64,000 nt of DNA from Vibrio astriarenae (GCF_010587385.1 NZ_CP047476.1:1612001-1676000), one strand, 5' to 3'; shown: positions 27,065 through 36,457, counted from the first letter of the stretch. A program made the numbers and translations. Notes: generated by a model from the letters alone, not told the origin.

Positions 27065-27433
27065 ATGATGATGACTGAGGTAATGCCGCAGCTATCGGAA
27101 CGCGAAATTAGAGCATTGGAAGCGCTGTATGAATTAGAGAAAAACTCTGGAGAAGCGGTCTATGTGATCGACGAACACGTCGGAGTATGGCTGTCTGATC
27201 TAGAGTTTGAAGATGAGCAAATGATCCTGAATGATTTGGGGTTGTTCACCATAGAGCATCAAACGCTCTCAAACTTGATAAAGCACCGTACGGTCTACAA
27301 ACAAGCTTTGTGTGACACGATATCGAAATTTAGATCGGGTTATAAGCTTACGTCCTGTGCGAGAGCTATGTTAGCTGCGAATCGAATGGGTAGCTTAGAC
27401 GGTGCGACGCTTGCACGCTCATTTAATGTCTAA
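27065..27433 (+). CDS. Hypothetical 120-residue protein
   Basis: A protein of about 120 residues starting at one of three consecutive-frame ATGs (27065, 27068, 27071); TAGG at 27058-27061 fits the second or third best. It is mainly alpha-helical and acidic in the first half (LSEREIRALEALYELEKNSGEA) with no signal peptide or membrane helix. I do not recognise a family. It lies 4 bases after the truncated baeRF and is probably in the same transcript, ending at the terminator at 27483. Confidence 0.5.
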   Translation: MMMTEVMPQLSEREIRALEALYELEKNSGEAVYVIDEHVGVWLSDLEFEDEQMILNDLGLFTIEHQTLSNLIKHRTVYKQALCDTISKFRSGYKLTSCARAMLAANRMGSLDGATLARSFNV

Positions 27434-27482
27434 CCTCCTATCTTATTTACCCTCCAAGTTTTTCATATCAAGCACATACAAA

Positions 27483-27510
27483 AAAGCCTTGCTCAAGAGC
27501 AAGGCTTTTA
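27483..27510. terminator. Bidirectional terminator before the cold-shock gene
   Basis: AAAAGCCTTGCTC and GAGCAAGGCTTTT form a long perfect stem with a tiny loop. It serves both the hypothetical gene (+) and the cold-shock gene (-). Confidence 0.92.
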
Positions 27511-27531
27511 GAAACTGTATTAAACGGTAAC

Positions 27532-27738
27532 TTATAGTGGAGTTACGTTTGCAGCTTGAGGACCTTTAGGACCGTTCTCAACGTCAAAAGAAACTTTTTG
27601 ACCTTCGTTTAGAGTTTTGAAACCGTCAGAAACGATTGAACGGAAGTGTACGAATAGGTCTTCGCCGTTTTCTTGAGAAATGAAACCGAAACCTTTAGTT
27701 TCGTTGAACCATTTTACTGTACCAGTAGCTTTAGACAT
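27532..27738 (-). CDS. CspA-family cold-shock protein
   Basis: 68 residues forming one cold-shock domain, with both RNA-binding motifs KGFGFI (residues 15-20) and LFVHF (28-32). It binds single-stranded nucleic acid and acts as an RNA chaperone. The codon use is typical of very strongly expressed genes. Upstream, 27739-28027 (289 bases) has no other gene and likely holds the long 5' leader usual for csp genes; I could not define its structure. Confidence 0.95.
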   Translation of the reverse strand: MSKATGTVKWFNETKGFGFISQENGEDLFVHFRSIVSDGFKTLNEGQKVSFDVENGPKGPQAANVTPL

Positions 27739-28027
27739 AGTATGTCCCCTTTGTATTTGATTAATATGATGCGCTAGAAGTAGTAATTATTTAGACGACA
27801 ATAACGAAGGGTAGGACAGTGTATAACCACGATGGAACAACTGGAGAACTAACTTTTACGGTATTTCTAAAACAACTCTATTACCAGAGCACGGGCTACT
27901 ATACAGCAATTGGTAGGAATAGATAGTCATTTGTGCAATCTCTCTTGATTCAGCGATGAGGTCGGCTGAGTTGTGTGAGTGTATAACGCCAATCTACCTT
28001 GTTGCTTATCTCACAACTCTTCATTAA

Positions 28028-28918
28028 CTAAAAGCCAAATAGGTAGTCACTGATCTGATCCGCAAGCCAGGACATTCCCTCCTCTTCTGCCATACCTGCG
28101 GAGAAGTACATACAAAAGTCTTGTTGAGTCAGGCCATAGGTATGTTTGATGACGGCGAGCTCTTGGTCTCGGAGTTTTTGGCGGATGAGTGGCTCTGGGA
28201 GCACACCCCAAGCATTTTCCTGTTGGATTGTGTTGAGCATAAACTCGAAGCTGGAAAAGCCTAGGTACTTTAAAGCAAAAGGTTCGAGTTCAGGATTCTC
28301 TTTTTCGTTGAGATACACCATGAGGGCTTGCATATATTGCCTTAATTTATCGTCGCTGACTCTACGAAGCTGCGCCAGAGGGTGATCTGCGCTACACACT
28401 GACATCATGCGAATCTTGCCAAGGGGTTGATGCACGAGCTTAGGATCTTCTACTCGCTCATAATCAACACCAAACGCAAAATCGACCTGCTGCGTCTCAA
28501 CTAAGTTGGCTAAGTCGCCGCTGGAGGCCAATACGAAGTTAAAGGAGGTAGCTGGGAAGCGATTGTTCAAGGTGTGAGCCCAATCTTGCCAGATGCTGTC
28601 GGGGATAGCATCGTCGCGAGCAATCCATAACTCGGCAGAGAACTCGCCGTTAATTTGCGCACAGGTTTGGCGAATTCGTGCAGAGGTCGCTAGCAAGTTT
28701 TCACAGTCTTTTAAAATCGCCTTACCCGCTTCTGATAGCGCCAAGTGATTGCCAGTGCGGTCAAATAGGGGAGTGTCGAGGTCGGTTTCGAGCGCTTTGA
28801 TCGCCATACTGAGCTTGGTTCGGTTGCATTCTAGTTGGCGAGCGGCTTCTGATACAGAGCCCGTTGATGCCACAGTGTAAAACGCTTCAATTTGCGAGAA
28901 ATTCATGATGTTCGACAT
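28028..28918 (-). CDS. LysR-family transcriptional regulator
   Basis: 296 residues with N-terminal HTH (FSQIEAFYTVASTGSVSEAARQLECNRTKLSMAIKALE, about 7-44) and an effector domain. The HTH has the unusual 'CNRTKLSMAIK' recognition helix in place of the common SxPAVSxxIxxLE. It is divergent from the methyltransferase gene (176 bases between). Target unknown; the divergent gene is the first candidate. Confidence 0.85.
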   Translation of the reverse strand: MSNIMNFSQIEAFYTVASTGSVSEAARQLECNRTKLSMAIKALETDLDTPLFDRTGNHLALSEAGKAILKDCENLLATSARIRQTCAQINGEFSAELWIARDDAIPDSIWQDWAHTLNNRFPATSFNFVLASSGDLANLVETQQVDFAFGVDYERVEDPKLVHQPLGKIRMMSVCSADHPLAQLRRVSDDKLRQYMQALMVYLNEKENPELEPFALKYLGFSSFEFMLNTIQQENAWGVLPEPLIRQKLRDQELAVIKHTYGLTQQDFCMYFSAGMAEEEGMSWLADQISDYLFGF

Positions 28919-29094
28919 CCTGTAACGGATAAATGTTATACAAACAGTTAACTATGAGTGCTTTATCTTTGATAATGCCGACGAAATTGGCAAGCACTGC
29001 TTGATTATAACGGTAAGTTAGGGTCTATTTAAGGCGTTATGACAAATACACTATGTTGTTTGGCCTGATAATTTGAGGCTTTAGGGAGAGAAAG

Positions 29095-29670
29095 ATGGCA
29101 GTAGATTGGGATGCTGTAGCAGAGACTTGGGAACACAACGAAGCAGTTCAAACCTTCGCCGACCAAGTGTTCGCGTCACTGAGTGAGTTAACCCAGGTTT
29201 CCAATAAAACCATTCTTGATTTCGGCTGTGGCACAGGAATGCTGAGCCAGCAATTGGCGCCAATGGCAAAGAGTATTGTCGCGCTGGATAGCTCTGAAGC
29301 GATGATTGAAGTGTTAGAGGAGAAAAACCTCTCCAACGTTGAACCTGTCGTCGACATGCTTACGCGTGGCTTAGTCGCTCAACATCCTGCTTTTCGAGGG
29401 CAATTTGATCTTGTTGTTGCGTCTTCCGTGTGTGGGTTCATCCCAAGCTTTGCTGATGCGTGTGACATCATCTACTCGATTTTGGAAGATGACGGCCTGT
29501 TCGTTCACTGGGACTGGGAAGCAGCAGACGCAGAAGAAGGTTTGACCAAAGATAGAGTTGAGCAGGTATTGAGCTGCGTTGGCTTTAAAGACGTCACAGT
29601 CAAGGACGCATTTACCATACAAACGGAACAAGGCCCGCAGAAAGTGATTATGGGTATTGCGAAAAAATAG
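29095..29670 (+). CDS. Class I SAM-dependent methyltransferase
   Basis: 191 residues with the Rossmann-like methyltransferase fold: motif I LDFGCGTGMLS (about 41-51), the acidic end of strand 2 VALDSSEAM (about 63-71), and post-motif strand VASSVCGFIP (about 103-112). The substrate is unknown; small-molecule methylases of this form are common. AGGGAGAG upstream is a strong ribosome site. Terminator follows. Confidence 0.88.
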   Translation: MAVDWDAVAETWEHNEAVQTFADQVFASLSELTQVSNKTILDFGCGTGMLSQQLAPMAKSIVALDSSEAMIEVLEEKNLSNVEPVVDMLTRGLVAQHPAFRGQFDLVVASSVCGFIPSFADACDIIYSILEDDGLFVHWDWEAADAEEGLTKDRVEQVLSCVGFKDVTVKDAFTIQTEQGPQKVIMGIAKK

Positions 29671-29690
29671 TGTTTCTTGCATCTTCTAAT

Positions 29691-29727
29691 AAAACCACTT
29701 GCTGTTCACACCAAGTGGTTTTTTTGT
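29691..29727 (+). terminator. Terminator after methyltransferase gene
   Basis: AAAACCACTTG and CAAGTGGTTTT stem with a 10-base loop, then TTTTTT. Confidence 0.9.
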
Positions 29728-29807
29728 CTCTAAATTTCTGTAGAAGGTATAGATTTTTACTCAAATGCCGATATAGAACTGTCGACTGAATACACCGGAG
29801 CCCGAGC

Positions 29808-30479
29808 ATGAAAAAATTGTTAATGATCATTCTGCTGCTGCTTGGCGTTGCGTGTGCAGCCGGGGGGTACTACCTATTCATCTATAAAAATGATGAGGTG
29901 CCTGACGCTTCCATCGAAGAAGTGGCTGAGCTTGAAATAGTAGAAAGTGAAGTGCAGCAGCCTATCTTAGATTTAGAGGCAGAAAAGCCTCGAATCAAAG
30001 AGTATTACGTAGCGGAGCCAAGAATAGGCGTTCGTGAATCGCGAGTACAAGAAGCCTTTGTCGAACGTGAATTGTTCCGAGGGGAAAAAGTCGTTGTGCT
30101 TGAGGAAAAGGACGGCTGGGGAAGGATCTCTTCTTACTTCGTTTATCAAGAAGGCGGCGACGAAGTTGCGGAATGGGTTCAGCTTTCAGAGCTTCAAGAA
30201 CAACCTCCAGAGATATCAAAAGAAGAGCGCTACGAGACGGTCAAGCTCTCCATCCAGGGTTCCGATGACTTCTTGTTATATCAAGAATCTTTTACCAAAC
30301 ATTCCGACCGGCTCATTGAGCAGAAAACCTGTGACTTGCTTGATTTCGAAGAAAGCAGTGGCTGGATGCGTTCAATTAACTACCCAGACAGACAAATCTA
30401 TTTTGTCTACTGCGGTGGTTTGCGCCCCGCAGACAAAGTCTACCTAGATGTCCTTTCTGGAGATATCTTCTTTCCATAG
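29808..30479 (+). CDS. Membrane-anchored SH3-like periplasmic protein
   Basis: 223 residues. A single N-terminal hydrophobic helix (about 4-25) anchors or exports it. Residues about 66-130 resemble a bacterial SH3 (SH3b) domain: YYVAEPRIGVRESRV, FRGEKVVVLEEKDGWGRIS, and AEWVQLSEL fit the usual 'VxxLNVRxxP / GxxVxVLxxxxGWxxV / GWVxxxYL' pattern. The C-terminal part (about 140-223) contains a pair of cysteines (DLL-flanking C and YCGG) and no known motif. SH3b proteins often bind cell wall peptides. It lies alone; function not known. Confidence 0.6.
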   Translation: MKKLLMIILLLLGVACAAGGYYLFIYKNDEVPDASIEEVAELEIVESEVQQPILDLEAEKPRIKEYYVAEPRIGVRESRVQEAFVERELFRGEKVVVLEEKDGWGRISSYFVYQEGGDEVAEWVQLSELQEQPPEISKEERYETVKLSIQGSDDFLLYQESFTKHSDRLIEQKTCDLLDFEESSGWMRSINYPDRQIYFVYCGGLRPADKVYLDVLSGDIFFP

Positions 30480-30499
30480 ATTTGATTGAGTGAAGACAA

Positions 30500-30517
30500 A
30501 TACCTATTAATAGGTAT
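30500..30517. promoter_or_regulatory. Perfect 18-bp palindrome
   Basis: ATACCTATTAATAGGTAT is a perfect 18-base dyad, 26 bases before the short His-rich frame at 30543. It is probably an operator for a dimeric repressor rather than a terminator. Confidence 0.5.
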
Positions 30518-30542
30518 ATAAAATCGTATTAGGTACGTTATT

Positions 30543-30614
30543 ATGTGCATGTTTCGACATCATCACCCCCATCATGAATTTTACGACGTTGTGATGAGCG
30601 CACTTATTATCTAA
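30543..30614 (+). CDS. Possible 23-residue His-rich peptide
   Basis: The frame ATG...TAA encodes MCMFRHHHPHHEFYDVVMSALII. It contains five His within six residues and two Met, as in metal-binding leader peptides. It follows a perfect palindrome and is followed 100 bases later by a strong terminator, so a short transcript of about 230 bases is likely; whether it is translated or is a small RNA is open. No strong ribosome site is seen. The rest of 30480-30805 has no other gene. Confidence 0.3.
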   Translation: MCMFRHHHPHHEFYDVVMSALII

Positions 30615-30715
30615 AAGCGGTTTTTCGAAATAGTGGCTTGTGAAAGTGTGTGAGTCCCACTTTGCTTACTGATTATCACCGTAGTCAGCAGCCATCTTTA
30701 CTTGTCTTGAGTTTC

Positions 30716-30744
30716 GCCCTCACTGGATAGTGAGGGCTTTTTTT
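30716..30744 (+). terminator. Strong terminator
   Basis: GCCCTCACT-GGAT-AGTGAGGGC followed by seven T residues. It closes the transcript that includes the 30543 frame and converges on gcvP. Confidence 0.92.
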
Positions 30745-30805
30745 GTTTGGAAGATATGTAAGGCAACTGAGTCTATTTCTGGTACAGAAATATCACCATC
30801 ACAGC

Positions 30806-33667
30806 TTATTCATAGTTGTCAATCGAAGGACAAGAGCAGATCAAATTGCGATCCCCATATACATTATCCACGCGGTTCACTGTCGGCCAGTATTTCCATA
30901 TGTGGGTAGATGGTGCTGGGAAGCAGCCAACTTCACGCGAGTATGGGCGCTTCCAAGTGTCAGATGCTAGGTCTACTTGCGTGTGTGGGGCGTTGACTAG
31001 TGGGTTGTTGTCTAGCGGCCACTCACCATTTTTAACCTTGTTCATCTCCTCTCGGATGGCAATCATTGCTTCGCAGAAGCGGTCAAGCTCTTCGAGATCT
31101 TCTGATTCTGTTGGCTCAACCATCAAGGTACCTGCCACAGGGAACGACATGGTTGGCGCGTGGAAACCATAATCCATCAGACGTTTGGCAATGTCTTCTT
31201 CACTAATACCCGTCTCTTCTTTCAGAGGACGAATATCAATGATGCACTCGTGAGCAACACGGCCATTATTGCCGCGATACAACACAGGGTAGTGCGGACG
31301 TAGGCGCTCCATCACGTAGTTTGCGTTGAGGATAGCTACCTTAGTTGCGTCTGTTAGGCCTTGTTCACCCATCATGGCAATGTAAGCCCATGAGATAGGC
31401 AAGATAGAGGCGCTACCTAAATCCGCTGCCGAAACCGCATATTCAGACCCTTCTACACCATTTTCGATGTGACCAGGCAGGAAGGGGGCCAGGTGAGATT
31501 TGACACCGATAGGCCCCATACCAGGGCCGCCGCCACCGTGCGGGATGCAGAACGTTTTGTGGAGGTTTAGGTGTGACACATCTGAGCCAATAATACCTGG
31601 CGATGTGAGACCAACCTGAGCGTTCATGTTTGCGCCATCTAGGTAAACTTGACCGCCTGCAGCGTGGACCATCTCACACACCTGTTTCACCTGCTCTTCA
31701 TACACGCCGTGTGTTGAAGGGTAAGTGATCATAATGCTTGATAGGTTTTCTGCATGCTTTTCGATTTTCGCGGCTAAGTCATCAATATCAATGTTGCCAT
31801 CGTCATCACACTTCACTACCACAACTTTCATCGACACCATGGATGCCGTCGCAGGGTTAGTACCGTGCGCTGAGCTTGGGATCAAACACACATTACGGTG
31901 CGCTTCACCTCGGCTCTCATGGTAGCGTTGGATTGCAATCAGACCTGCGTATTCACCAGAAGCGCCAGAGTTAGGTTGCAGTGACATTGCGTCGTAGCCG
32001 GTGATTTCACATAGCTTCTGTTTTAGGTCTTCAGCCAGTGCAGCGTAGCCTGCCGCTTGATCTGCTGGTGCAAATGGGTGGATAGCGCCAAACTCTGGCC
32101 AGGTTACCGGAATCATCTCTGCAGCTGCGTTGAGCTTCATGGTACAACTACCGAGGGGAATCATACCGTGTGTTAACGAGAAGTCTTTGTTTTCAAGCTG
32201 CTTCAGGTAACGCATCATCTGGGTTTCGCTGTGGTGCGTGTTGAAAACTGGGTGAGTGAGGTAAGTGGAGGTACGACGCAGAGATTCTGGAATTGCAGCG
32301 AACTCATTGTTGGCGATTTCTGATGACAGAGCAGTGATGTCTTCATTGATAGCGAATACAGCAAACAGAGCGCGGATATCGTCCAGTGTGGTGGTTTCAT
32401 CACAGCTGATACCAAGCTGGTTTGGCAGGCAACGTAAATTCAGGTCGGCAGCAAGTGCAGTGTTGTAAAGGCTCTCAGTCTTATCGCCACTTTCAATGGT
32501 AATAGTATCAAAGAAGCTATTATGGCTGAGCTCATACCCTGCCTTAGTTAAACCAGCGGCAAGAATGGCGGTCATGTGGTGAGTGCGTCGAGCGATAGTA
32601 CGAAGCCCTTCAGCACCGTGGTATACGGCATAGAAGGCTGCCATGTTGGCAAGTAGCGCTTGTGCAGTACAAATGTTCGATGTCGCTTTTTCACGGCGAA
32701 TATGTTGCTCACGCGTTTGCATTGCCATGCGTAGAGCTTGATTACCATTTGAGTCGATCGACACGCCAATCACGCGGCCTGGCATTGTGCGTTTGTGTTT
32801 ATCGCGTGTTGCCATGAATGCAGCATGTGGGCCGCCATAACCCATAGGCACACCAAAGCGCTGAGCAGAACCAATTACAACATCCGCGCCCATTTCACCA
32901 GCAGGTTTGAGTAGTGCAGAGGCAAGTAAGTCTGTTGCCACGGTGACTAAGGTCTTGTTGCTTTGAGCTTGAGCAATGATATCCGTCAAGTCGCGAACTT
33001 CACCCGTTGTGCTTGGGTATTGGACTAGTGCACCAAAAACATCTTGCTCTGTAAGTGTTTCCAACGCGCCAATCGTGACATCAAAGCCAATGTATTTTGC
33101 ACGTGTTTTGACAACTTCGATGGTTTGCGGGTGAACATCATCGGCAACAAAGAAGGTTTTACTTTTGCTCTTGCCTGCTCGTTTACACAACGTCATAGCC
33201 TCGGCAGCGGCGGTTGCTTCATCGAGTAGGGAGGCGTTGGCGATCTCCATGCCAGTCAGGTCCATCACCATCTGCTGGAAATTCAGCAGTGCTTCTAAAC
33301 GTCCTTGTGAAATCTCAGGTTGGTAAGGGGTGTATGCTGTATACCAGCCAGGATTTTCGAATACATTGCGTAAGATGACGTTCGGTGTGAAGGTGTTGTA
33401 GTAGCCTTGACCGATAAAGGTACGCTTTACTTGGTTTTTGTCTGCAAAGACGCGCATTGCGCTGAGCATGTCAGATTCGCTTTGCGCAGCAGAGAGTTCA
33501 AGTGGGCGCTCTAATCGAATTTGGCTTGGCACTGTTTCATCGATAAGTGCGTCAAGGCTGGTGGCGTTGATCGCCGCAAGCATTTTTTGTTGATCAGCGA
33601 GGTTGGGGCCATTGTGTCGTGCCACAAACTCATGTTGAGTGCTGAGACTTTTCAGTAAGTCAGTCAT
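30806..33667 (-). CDS. gcvP: Glycine dehydrogenase (decarboxylating), P protein
   Basis: 953 residues, the usual length of single-chain GcvP. The PLP site is in the [22 protein letters not shown] segment (about 702-723), with the glycine-rich loop typical of the family. The N-terminal FVARHNGPN is the normal start. With H, T and L proteins it decarboxylates glycine and passes the aminomethyl group to lipoyl-GcvH. It lies 166 bases after gcvH on the same strand. No glyA lies between them or nearby. Confidence 0.98.
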   Translation of the reverse strand: MTDLLKSLSTQHEFVARHNGPNLADQQKMLAAINATSLDALIDETVPSQIRLERPLELSAAQSESDMLSAMRVFADKNQVKRTFIGQGYYNTFTPNVILRNVFENPGWYTAYTPYQPEISQGRLEALLNFQQMVMDLTGMEIANASLLDEATAAAEAMTLCKRAGKSKSKTFFVADDVHPQTIEVVKTRAKYIGFDVTIGALETLTEQDVFGALVQYPSTTGEVRDLTDIIAQAQSNKTLVTVATDLLASALLKPAGEMGADVVIGSAQRFGVPMGYGGPHAAFMATRDKHKRTMPGRVIGVSIDSNGNQALRMAMQTREQHIRREKATSNICTAQALLANMAAFYAVYHGAEGLRTIARRTHHMTAILAAGLTKAGYELSHNSFFDTITIESGDKTESLYNTALAADLNLRCLPNQLGISCDETTTLDDIRALFAVFAINEDITALSSEIANNEFAAIPESLRRTSTYLTHPVFNTHHSETQMMRYLKQLENKDFSLTHGMIPLGSCTMKLNAAAEMIPVTWPEFGAIHPFAPADQAAGYAALAEDLKQKLCEITGYDAMSLQPNSGASGEYAGLIAIQRYHESRGEAHRNVCLIPSSAHGTNPATASMVSMKVVVVKCDDDGNIDIDDLAAKIEKHAENLSSIMITYPSTHGVYEEQVKQVCEMVHAAGGQVYLDGANMNAQVGLTSPGIIGSDVSHLNLHKTFCIPHGGGGPGMGPIGVKSHLAPFLPGHIENGVEGSEYAVSAADLGSASILPISWAYIAMMGEQGLTDATKVAILNANYVMERLRPHYPVLYRGNNGRVAHECIIDIRPLKEETGISEEDIAKRLMDYGFHAPTMSFPVAGTLMVEPTESEDLEELDRFCEAMIAIREEMNKVKNGEWPLDNNPLVNAPHTQVDLASDTWKRPYSREVGCFPAPSTHIWKYWPTVNRVDNVYGDRNLICSCPSIDNYE

Positions 33668-33768
33668 TGAAACCTCTCCTCATGAGGGCTTGCTTGGCAT
33701 GGTATGGTTTTAATAGTGGTTATTGCCAAGGTTTAAAAAGCTGCCGACAGTAATCAGAATGCCTTTAG

Positions 33769-33794
33769 GCCGAGCGCCTCTAGCCGAGCGCCTC
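33769..33794. repeat. 14-bp tandem duplication in the gcvH-gcvP gap
   Basis: GCCGAGCGCCTC occurs at 33769-33780 and again at 33783-33794 with TA between. It lies in the 166-base gap and appears to be a recent short duplication. Confidence 0.7.
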
Positions 33795-33833
33795 GTATTT
33801 GGCTCTGTTGATGGCTGGGCAGCTTAGTGTTCA

Positions 33834-34214
33834 TTATTCGTCTTCGATTGAGTTTAGATACTCTTCAGCATCTTTCAGGTTGTCTAACTCTGCCGCATCG
33901 CTGAGTTTCACACGTGCAATCCAACCGCCATCGTAAGGTTCTTCGTTCACTAACTCAGGGCTGTCTTCAAGCTCTTCGTTAACTTCTACGATTTCACCGC
34001 TGATTGGTGCATAAATGTCTGATGCCGCTTTCACTGACTCAACCAGAGAGAAGGTATCGCCTGCTTCAATGTCATCCTCTATTTCTGGTAAATCTACAAA
34101 TACCACATCACCCAACATCTGTTGTGCGTGATCAGAAATACCGATCGTGACCGTGCCATCTCCGTTGTCGCGTACCCATTCGTGGCTATCAGTAAACTTC
34201 AGTGTTTTATCCAT
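33834..34214 (-). CDS. gcvH: Glycine cleavage system H protein
   Basis: 126 residues. The lipoyl-lysine is K62 in the ESVKAASD motif. GcvH carries the aminomethyl group between P, T and L proteins. It is first in the gcvHP unit, transcribed away from the regulator gene. A palindromic operator candidate lies at 34294-34307, 80 bases upstream. The start ATG has GAGACC/AAAGAAA upstream. Confidence 0.97.
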   Translation of the reverse strand: MDKTLKFTDSHEWVRDNGDGTVTIGISDHAQQMLGDVVFVDLPEIEDDIEAGDTFSLVESVKAASDIYAPISGEIVEVNEELEDSPELVNEEPYDGGWIARVKLSDAAELDNLKDAEEYLNSIEDE

Positions 34215-34293
34215 TTTCTTTGGTCTCCAAAAGAGTCGTTTGTGACTAACATCTCACCAACATACTTGTTGAGCATAAAACATTCAAACAAAA

Positions 34294-34307
34294 TTTCCTA
34301 TAGGAAA
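34294..34307. promoter_or_regulatory. Palindrome TTTCCTATAGGAAA, candidate XRE-cupin operator
   Basis: A perfect 14-bp dyad between the divergent gcvH and regulator genes. Ten bases of it (TTTCCTATAG) recur at 35077-35086 before gcvT. A shared site in both gcv promoters with the XRE-cupin gene lying between is good evidence that this is the regulator's binding site. Confidence 0.6.
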
Positions 34308-34428
34308 CAAAATTGAGACTTCAACTCAAACATGTGCTAGCTTTGCTGAATATTTAAACGGATTTTAGCTGCAAATGAGTGACAGAGCACCTCGTTCTAC
34401 TCATTTTTAAGGCAACAGGAGTAGAGTT

Positions 34429-35052
34429 ATGGCTGAGGATGTATTCGACGAATACCCATCAATGACGCTAGCGAAGCAAACAGAAGATGAAGCGATAGAA
34501 CCTCTGCGTTTAGGGGCAAGAATCAAAGCCATTCGTTCGTCATTGAGTTTGACTCTCGAAGAGGCCAGTCAGCGTACAGGCTTGGCGCGTTCTACGCTGA
34601 GCAAGATTGAAAATGAGCAGATATCACCAACCTTTCAAGCGATGCAGAAACTCGCACATGGTTTGCAGATAGATATGCCTCAACTCTTTGAGCCACAAAG
34701 CAAAAACTTGGCTTCAGGCCGCCGTGATATTACTTTGAAAGGAGAGGGTAAACCCCATCCAACACCCACCTATGAGCACGAGCTTCTCGCGACCCAACTA
34801 TCTCGAAAAAAGATGATGCCTTTTAAGAGCCAGGTACGCGCTCGAGATATTTCTGAATACCCAGATTGGGTTCGTCACGATGGTGAAGAGTTCCTTCTGA
34901 TCCTGTCCGGTGAGGTGTGTTTTTACTCAGAGTTTTACGAGCCGCTGCCGTTAGCTGAGGGAGACAGTGTCTATTATGACGCCAGTATGGGGCATATGTT
35001 GACCTCGCTCAGTGAAGAAGACGCCCATATTCTGTGGGTGACAGCAAAGTAA
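34429..35052 (+). CDS. XRE-family regulator with C-terminal cupin, gcv-linked
   Basis: 207 residues: helix-turn-helix of XRE type at about 25-80 (LGARIKAIRSSLSLTLEEASQRTGLARSTLSKIENEQISPTF) and a cupin domain at about 115-205 (GEEFLLILSGEVCFYSE, LAEGDSVYYDA). Cupin-linked XRE proteins sense small amines, amino acids or their derivatives. It lies between divergent gcvH and gcvT, as in V. cholerae chromosome 2, and probably controls glycine cleavage in response to glycine or a related compound. Putative operators are at 34294-34307 and 35077-35086. Confidence 0.88.
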   Translation: MAEDVFDEYPSMTLAKQTEDEAIEPLRLGARIKAIRSSLSLTLEEASQRTGLARSTLSKIENEQISPTFQAMQKLAHGLQIDMPQLFEPQSKNLASGRRDITLKGEGKPHPTPTYEHELLATQLSRKKMMPFKSQVRARDISEYPDWVRHDGEEFLLILSGEVCFYSEFYEPLPLAEGDSVYYDASMGHMLTSLSEEDAHILWVTAK

Positions 35053-35076
35053 AGTGGTGGTGAATGTTTGCTCATG

Positions 35077-35105
35077 TTTCCTATAGTGTCAGCAAACGTT
35101 TGCCT
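35077..35105. promoter_or_regulatory. gcvT control region: XRE half-site and PurR-like box
   Basis: TTTCCTATAG (35077-35086) repeats the dyad before gcvH. Directly after it, GCAAACGTTTGC (35092-35103) is a perfect 12-bp palindrome and, with its flanks, matches the PurR consensus ACGCAAACGTTTGCGT except at three edge positions. E. coli gcvTHP is known to be under PurR control, so the same link to purine and one-carbon status is likely here. Confidence 0.65.
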
Positions 35106-35275
35106 AAAAAATACAATTAACAGTGAGACTACATTCGGGCATTGTATAAATGTCGAGATTGTTAAAATCACGTGTTTGTTGAAATAAACTGGGGATTTTC
35201 TCGCTCAACAGAGAGTTTGTGTTCACTATCAGAAACACATCCCCGCATAAGAGATGATTTAGCAAGGAGAGAGTC

Positions 35276-36406
35276 ATGGCTGAGCCAACCAACGAAGCGT
35301 TACTGCAAACCCCATTATATCAAGCTCATATTGATGCTGACGCGAAGATGGTGCCGTTTGCAGGCTACGAGATGCCAGTTCAATACCCATTGGGTGTGAA
35401 GAAAGAGCACCTACATACTCGTGATTCTGCGGGCTTGTTCGATGTGTCGCATATGGGACAACTGTTATTGAAGGGCAGTGAAGCCGCGGCGTTCATGGAA
35501 ACACTTGTGCCTGTTGACGTTATTGGGTTGGAAGCAGGTAAACAGCGCTACGCATTTTTTACTAATGAGCAAGGTGGTATTGAGGATGATTTAATGATTG
35601 CCAACTTGGGCGATGAGCTGTTTGTTGTCGTCAACGCCGCTTGTAAAGCGCAAGACATCGCACATATTCAAAGTCACTTGCCACAAGGCGTGGAACTTGA
35701 AGTTATTGAAGATCGCGCTCTATTGGCTCTTCAAGGACCAAAGGCGGCAGCAGTGCTGGCTCGCTTGGCACCCGTTGTATCTGACATGGTGTTTATGGAT
35801 GTGGTGCGTACCTCGATTCAAGGTGCCGAGTGTATTGTCTCGCGCAGTGGCTATACTGGGGAAGATGGCTACGAAATCTCAGTACCAGCTGAGCAAGCTG
35901 TGCAGCTCGCACAAGCGTTAACGGCTGAGGCAGAAGTGGAGTGGATCGGCCTTGGTGCTCGCGACTCTTTGCGTTTAGAGTGCGGCCTGTGCCTATATGG
36001 GCATGATTTGGACACAACGACCACGCCAGTTGAAGCAAGCTTACTTTGGGCGATTCAACCTGTTCGTCGCAAAGGTGGTGAACGTGAAGGTGGTTTCCCT
36101 GGTGCTGATGTCATCCTAAATCAGATCGTGACAAAAGATGTTGCGCGCAAGCGTATTGGCTTAGTTGGCCAAACCAAAGCCCCTGTTCGAGAAGGCGCAG
36201 AGCTGTTTGATGCGCAGGATAATCTAATTGGTAAAGTCACCAGTGGCACCGCAGGGCCTAATGCTGGCAAGCCGGTGTCGATGGGCTATATAGAGACGTC
36301 CTTTGCCTCAGTAGGCACTGAGGTCTTTGCCGAAGTTCGTGGTAAGAAACTTCCGATGACGGTAGAAAAAATGCCGTTTGTTCCTCAGCGTTACTATCGT
36401 GGCTGA
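35276..36406 (+). CDS. gcvT: Glycine cleavage system aminomethyltransferase, T protein
   Basis: 376 residues, full length. It has the N-terminal THF-binding domain (FAGYEMPVQYP, about 31-41; FDVSHMGQL about 56-64) and the C-terminal GCV_T_C barrel (GEVTSGTAGPNAGKPVSMGYI-like segment at about 317-340). It moves the aminomethyl group of GcvH to tetrahydrofolate, releasing ammonia. Start supported by AAGGAGAG. It is a single gene here, away from gcvHP, and has a PurR-like site about 170 bases upstream. Confidence 0.97.
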   Translation: MAEPTNEALLQTPLYQAHIDADAKMVPFAGYEMPVQYPLGVKKEHLHTRDSAGLFDVSHMGQLLLKGSEAAAFMETLVPVDVIGLEAGKQRYAFFTNEQGGIEDDLMIANLGDELFVVVNAACKAQDIAHIQSHLPQGVELEVIEDRALLALQGPKAAAVLARLAPVVSDMVFMDVVRTSIQGAECIVSRSGYTGEDGYEISVPAEQAVQLAQALTAEAEVEWIGLGARDSLRLECGLCLYGHDLDTTTTPVEASLLWAIQPVRRKGGEREGGFPGADVILNQIVTKDVARKRIGLVGQTKAPVREGAELFDAQDNLIGKVTSGTAGPNAGKPVSMGYIETSFASVGTEVFAEVRGKKLPMTVEKMPFVPQRYYRG

Positions 36407-36428
36407 CCAATACGGATTCGGAAATTGA

Positions 36429-36454
36429 CAAAGCGCCTGGGATCAGGCGCTTTG
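36429..36454. terminator. Bidirectional terminator between gcvT and CDF gene
   Basis: CAAAGCGCCTG-GGAT-CAGGCGCTTTG, a perfect 11-bp stem, placed between convergent genes. Confidence 0.85.
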
Positions 36455-36457
36455 TTG

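Noticed and set aside
35053..35275. Glycine riboswitch before gcvT
   Set aside because: The conserved glycine aptamer core motifs were not found in this gap or before gcvH; protein-based operators explain the region better.
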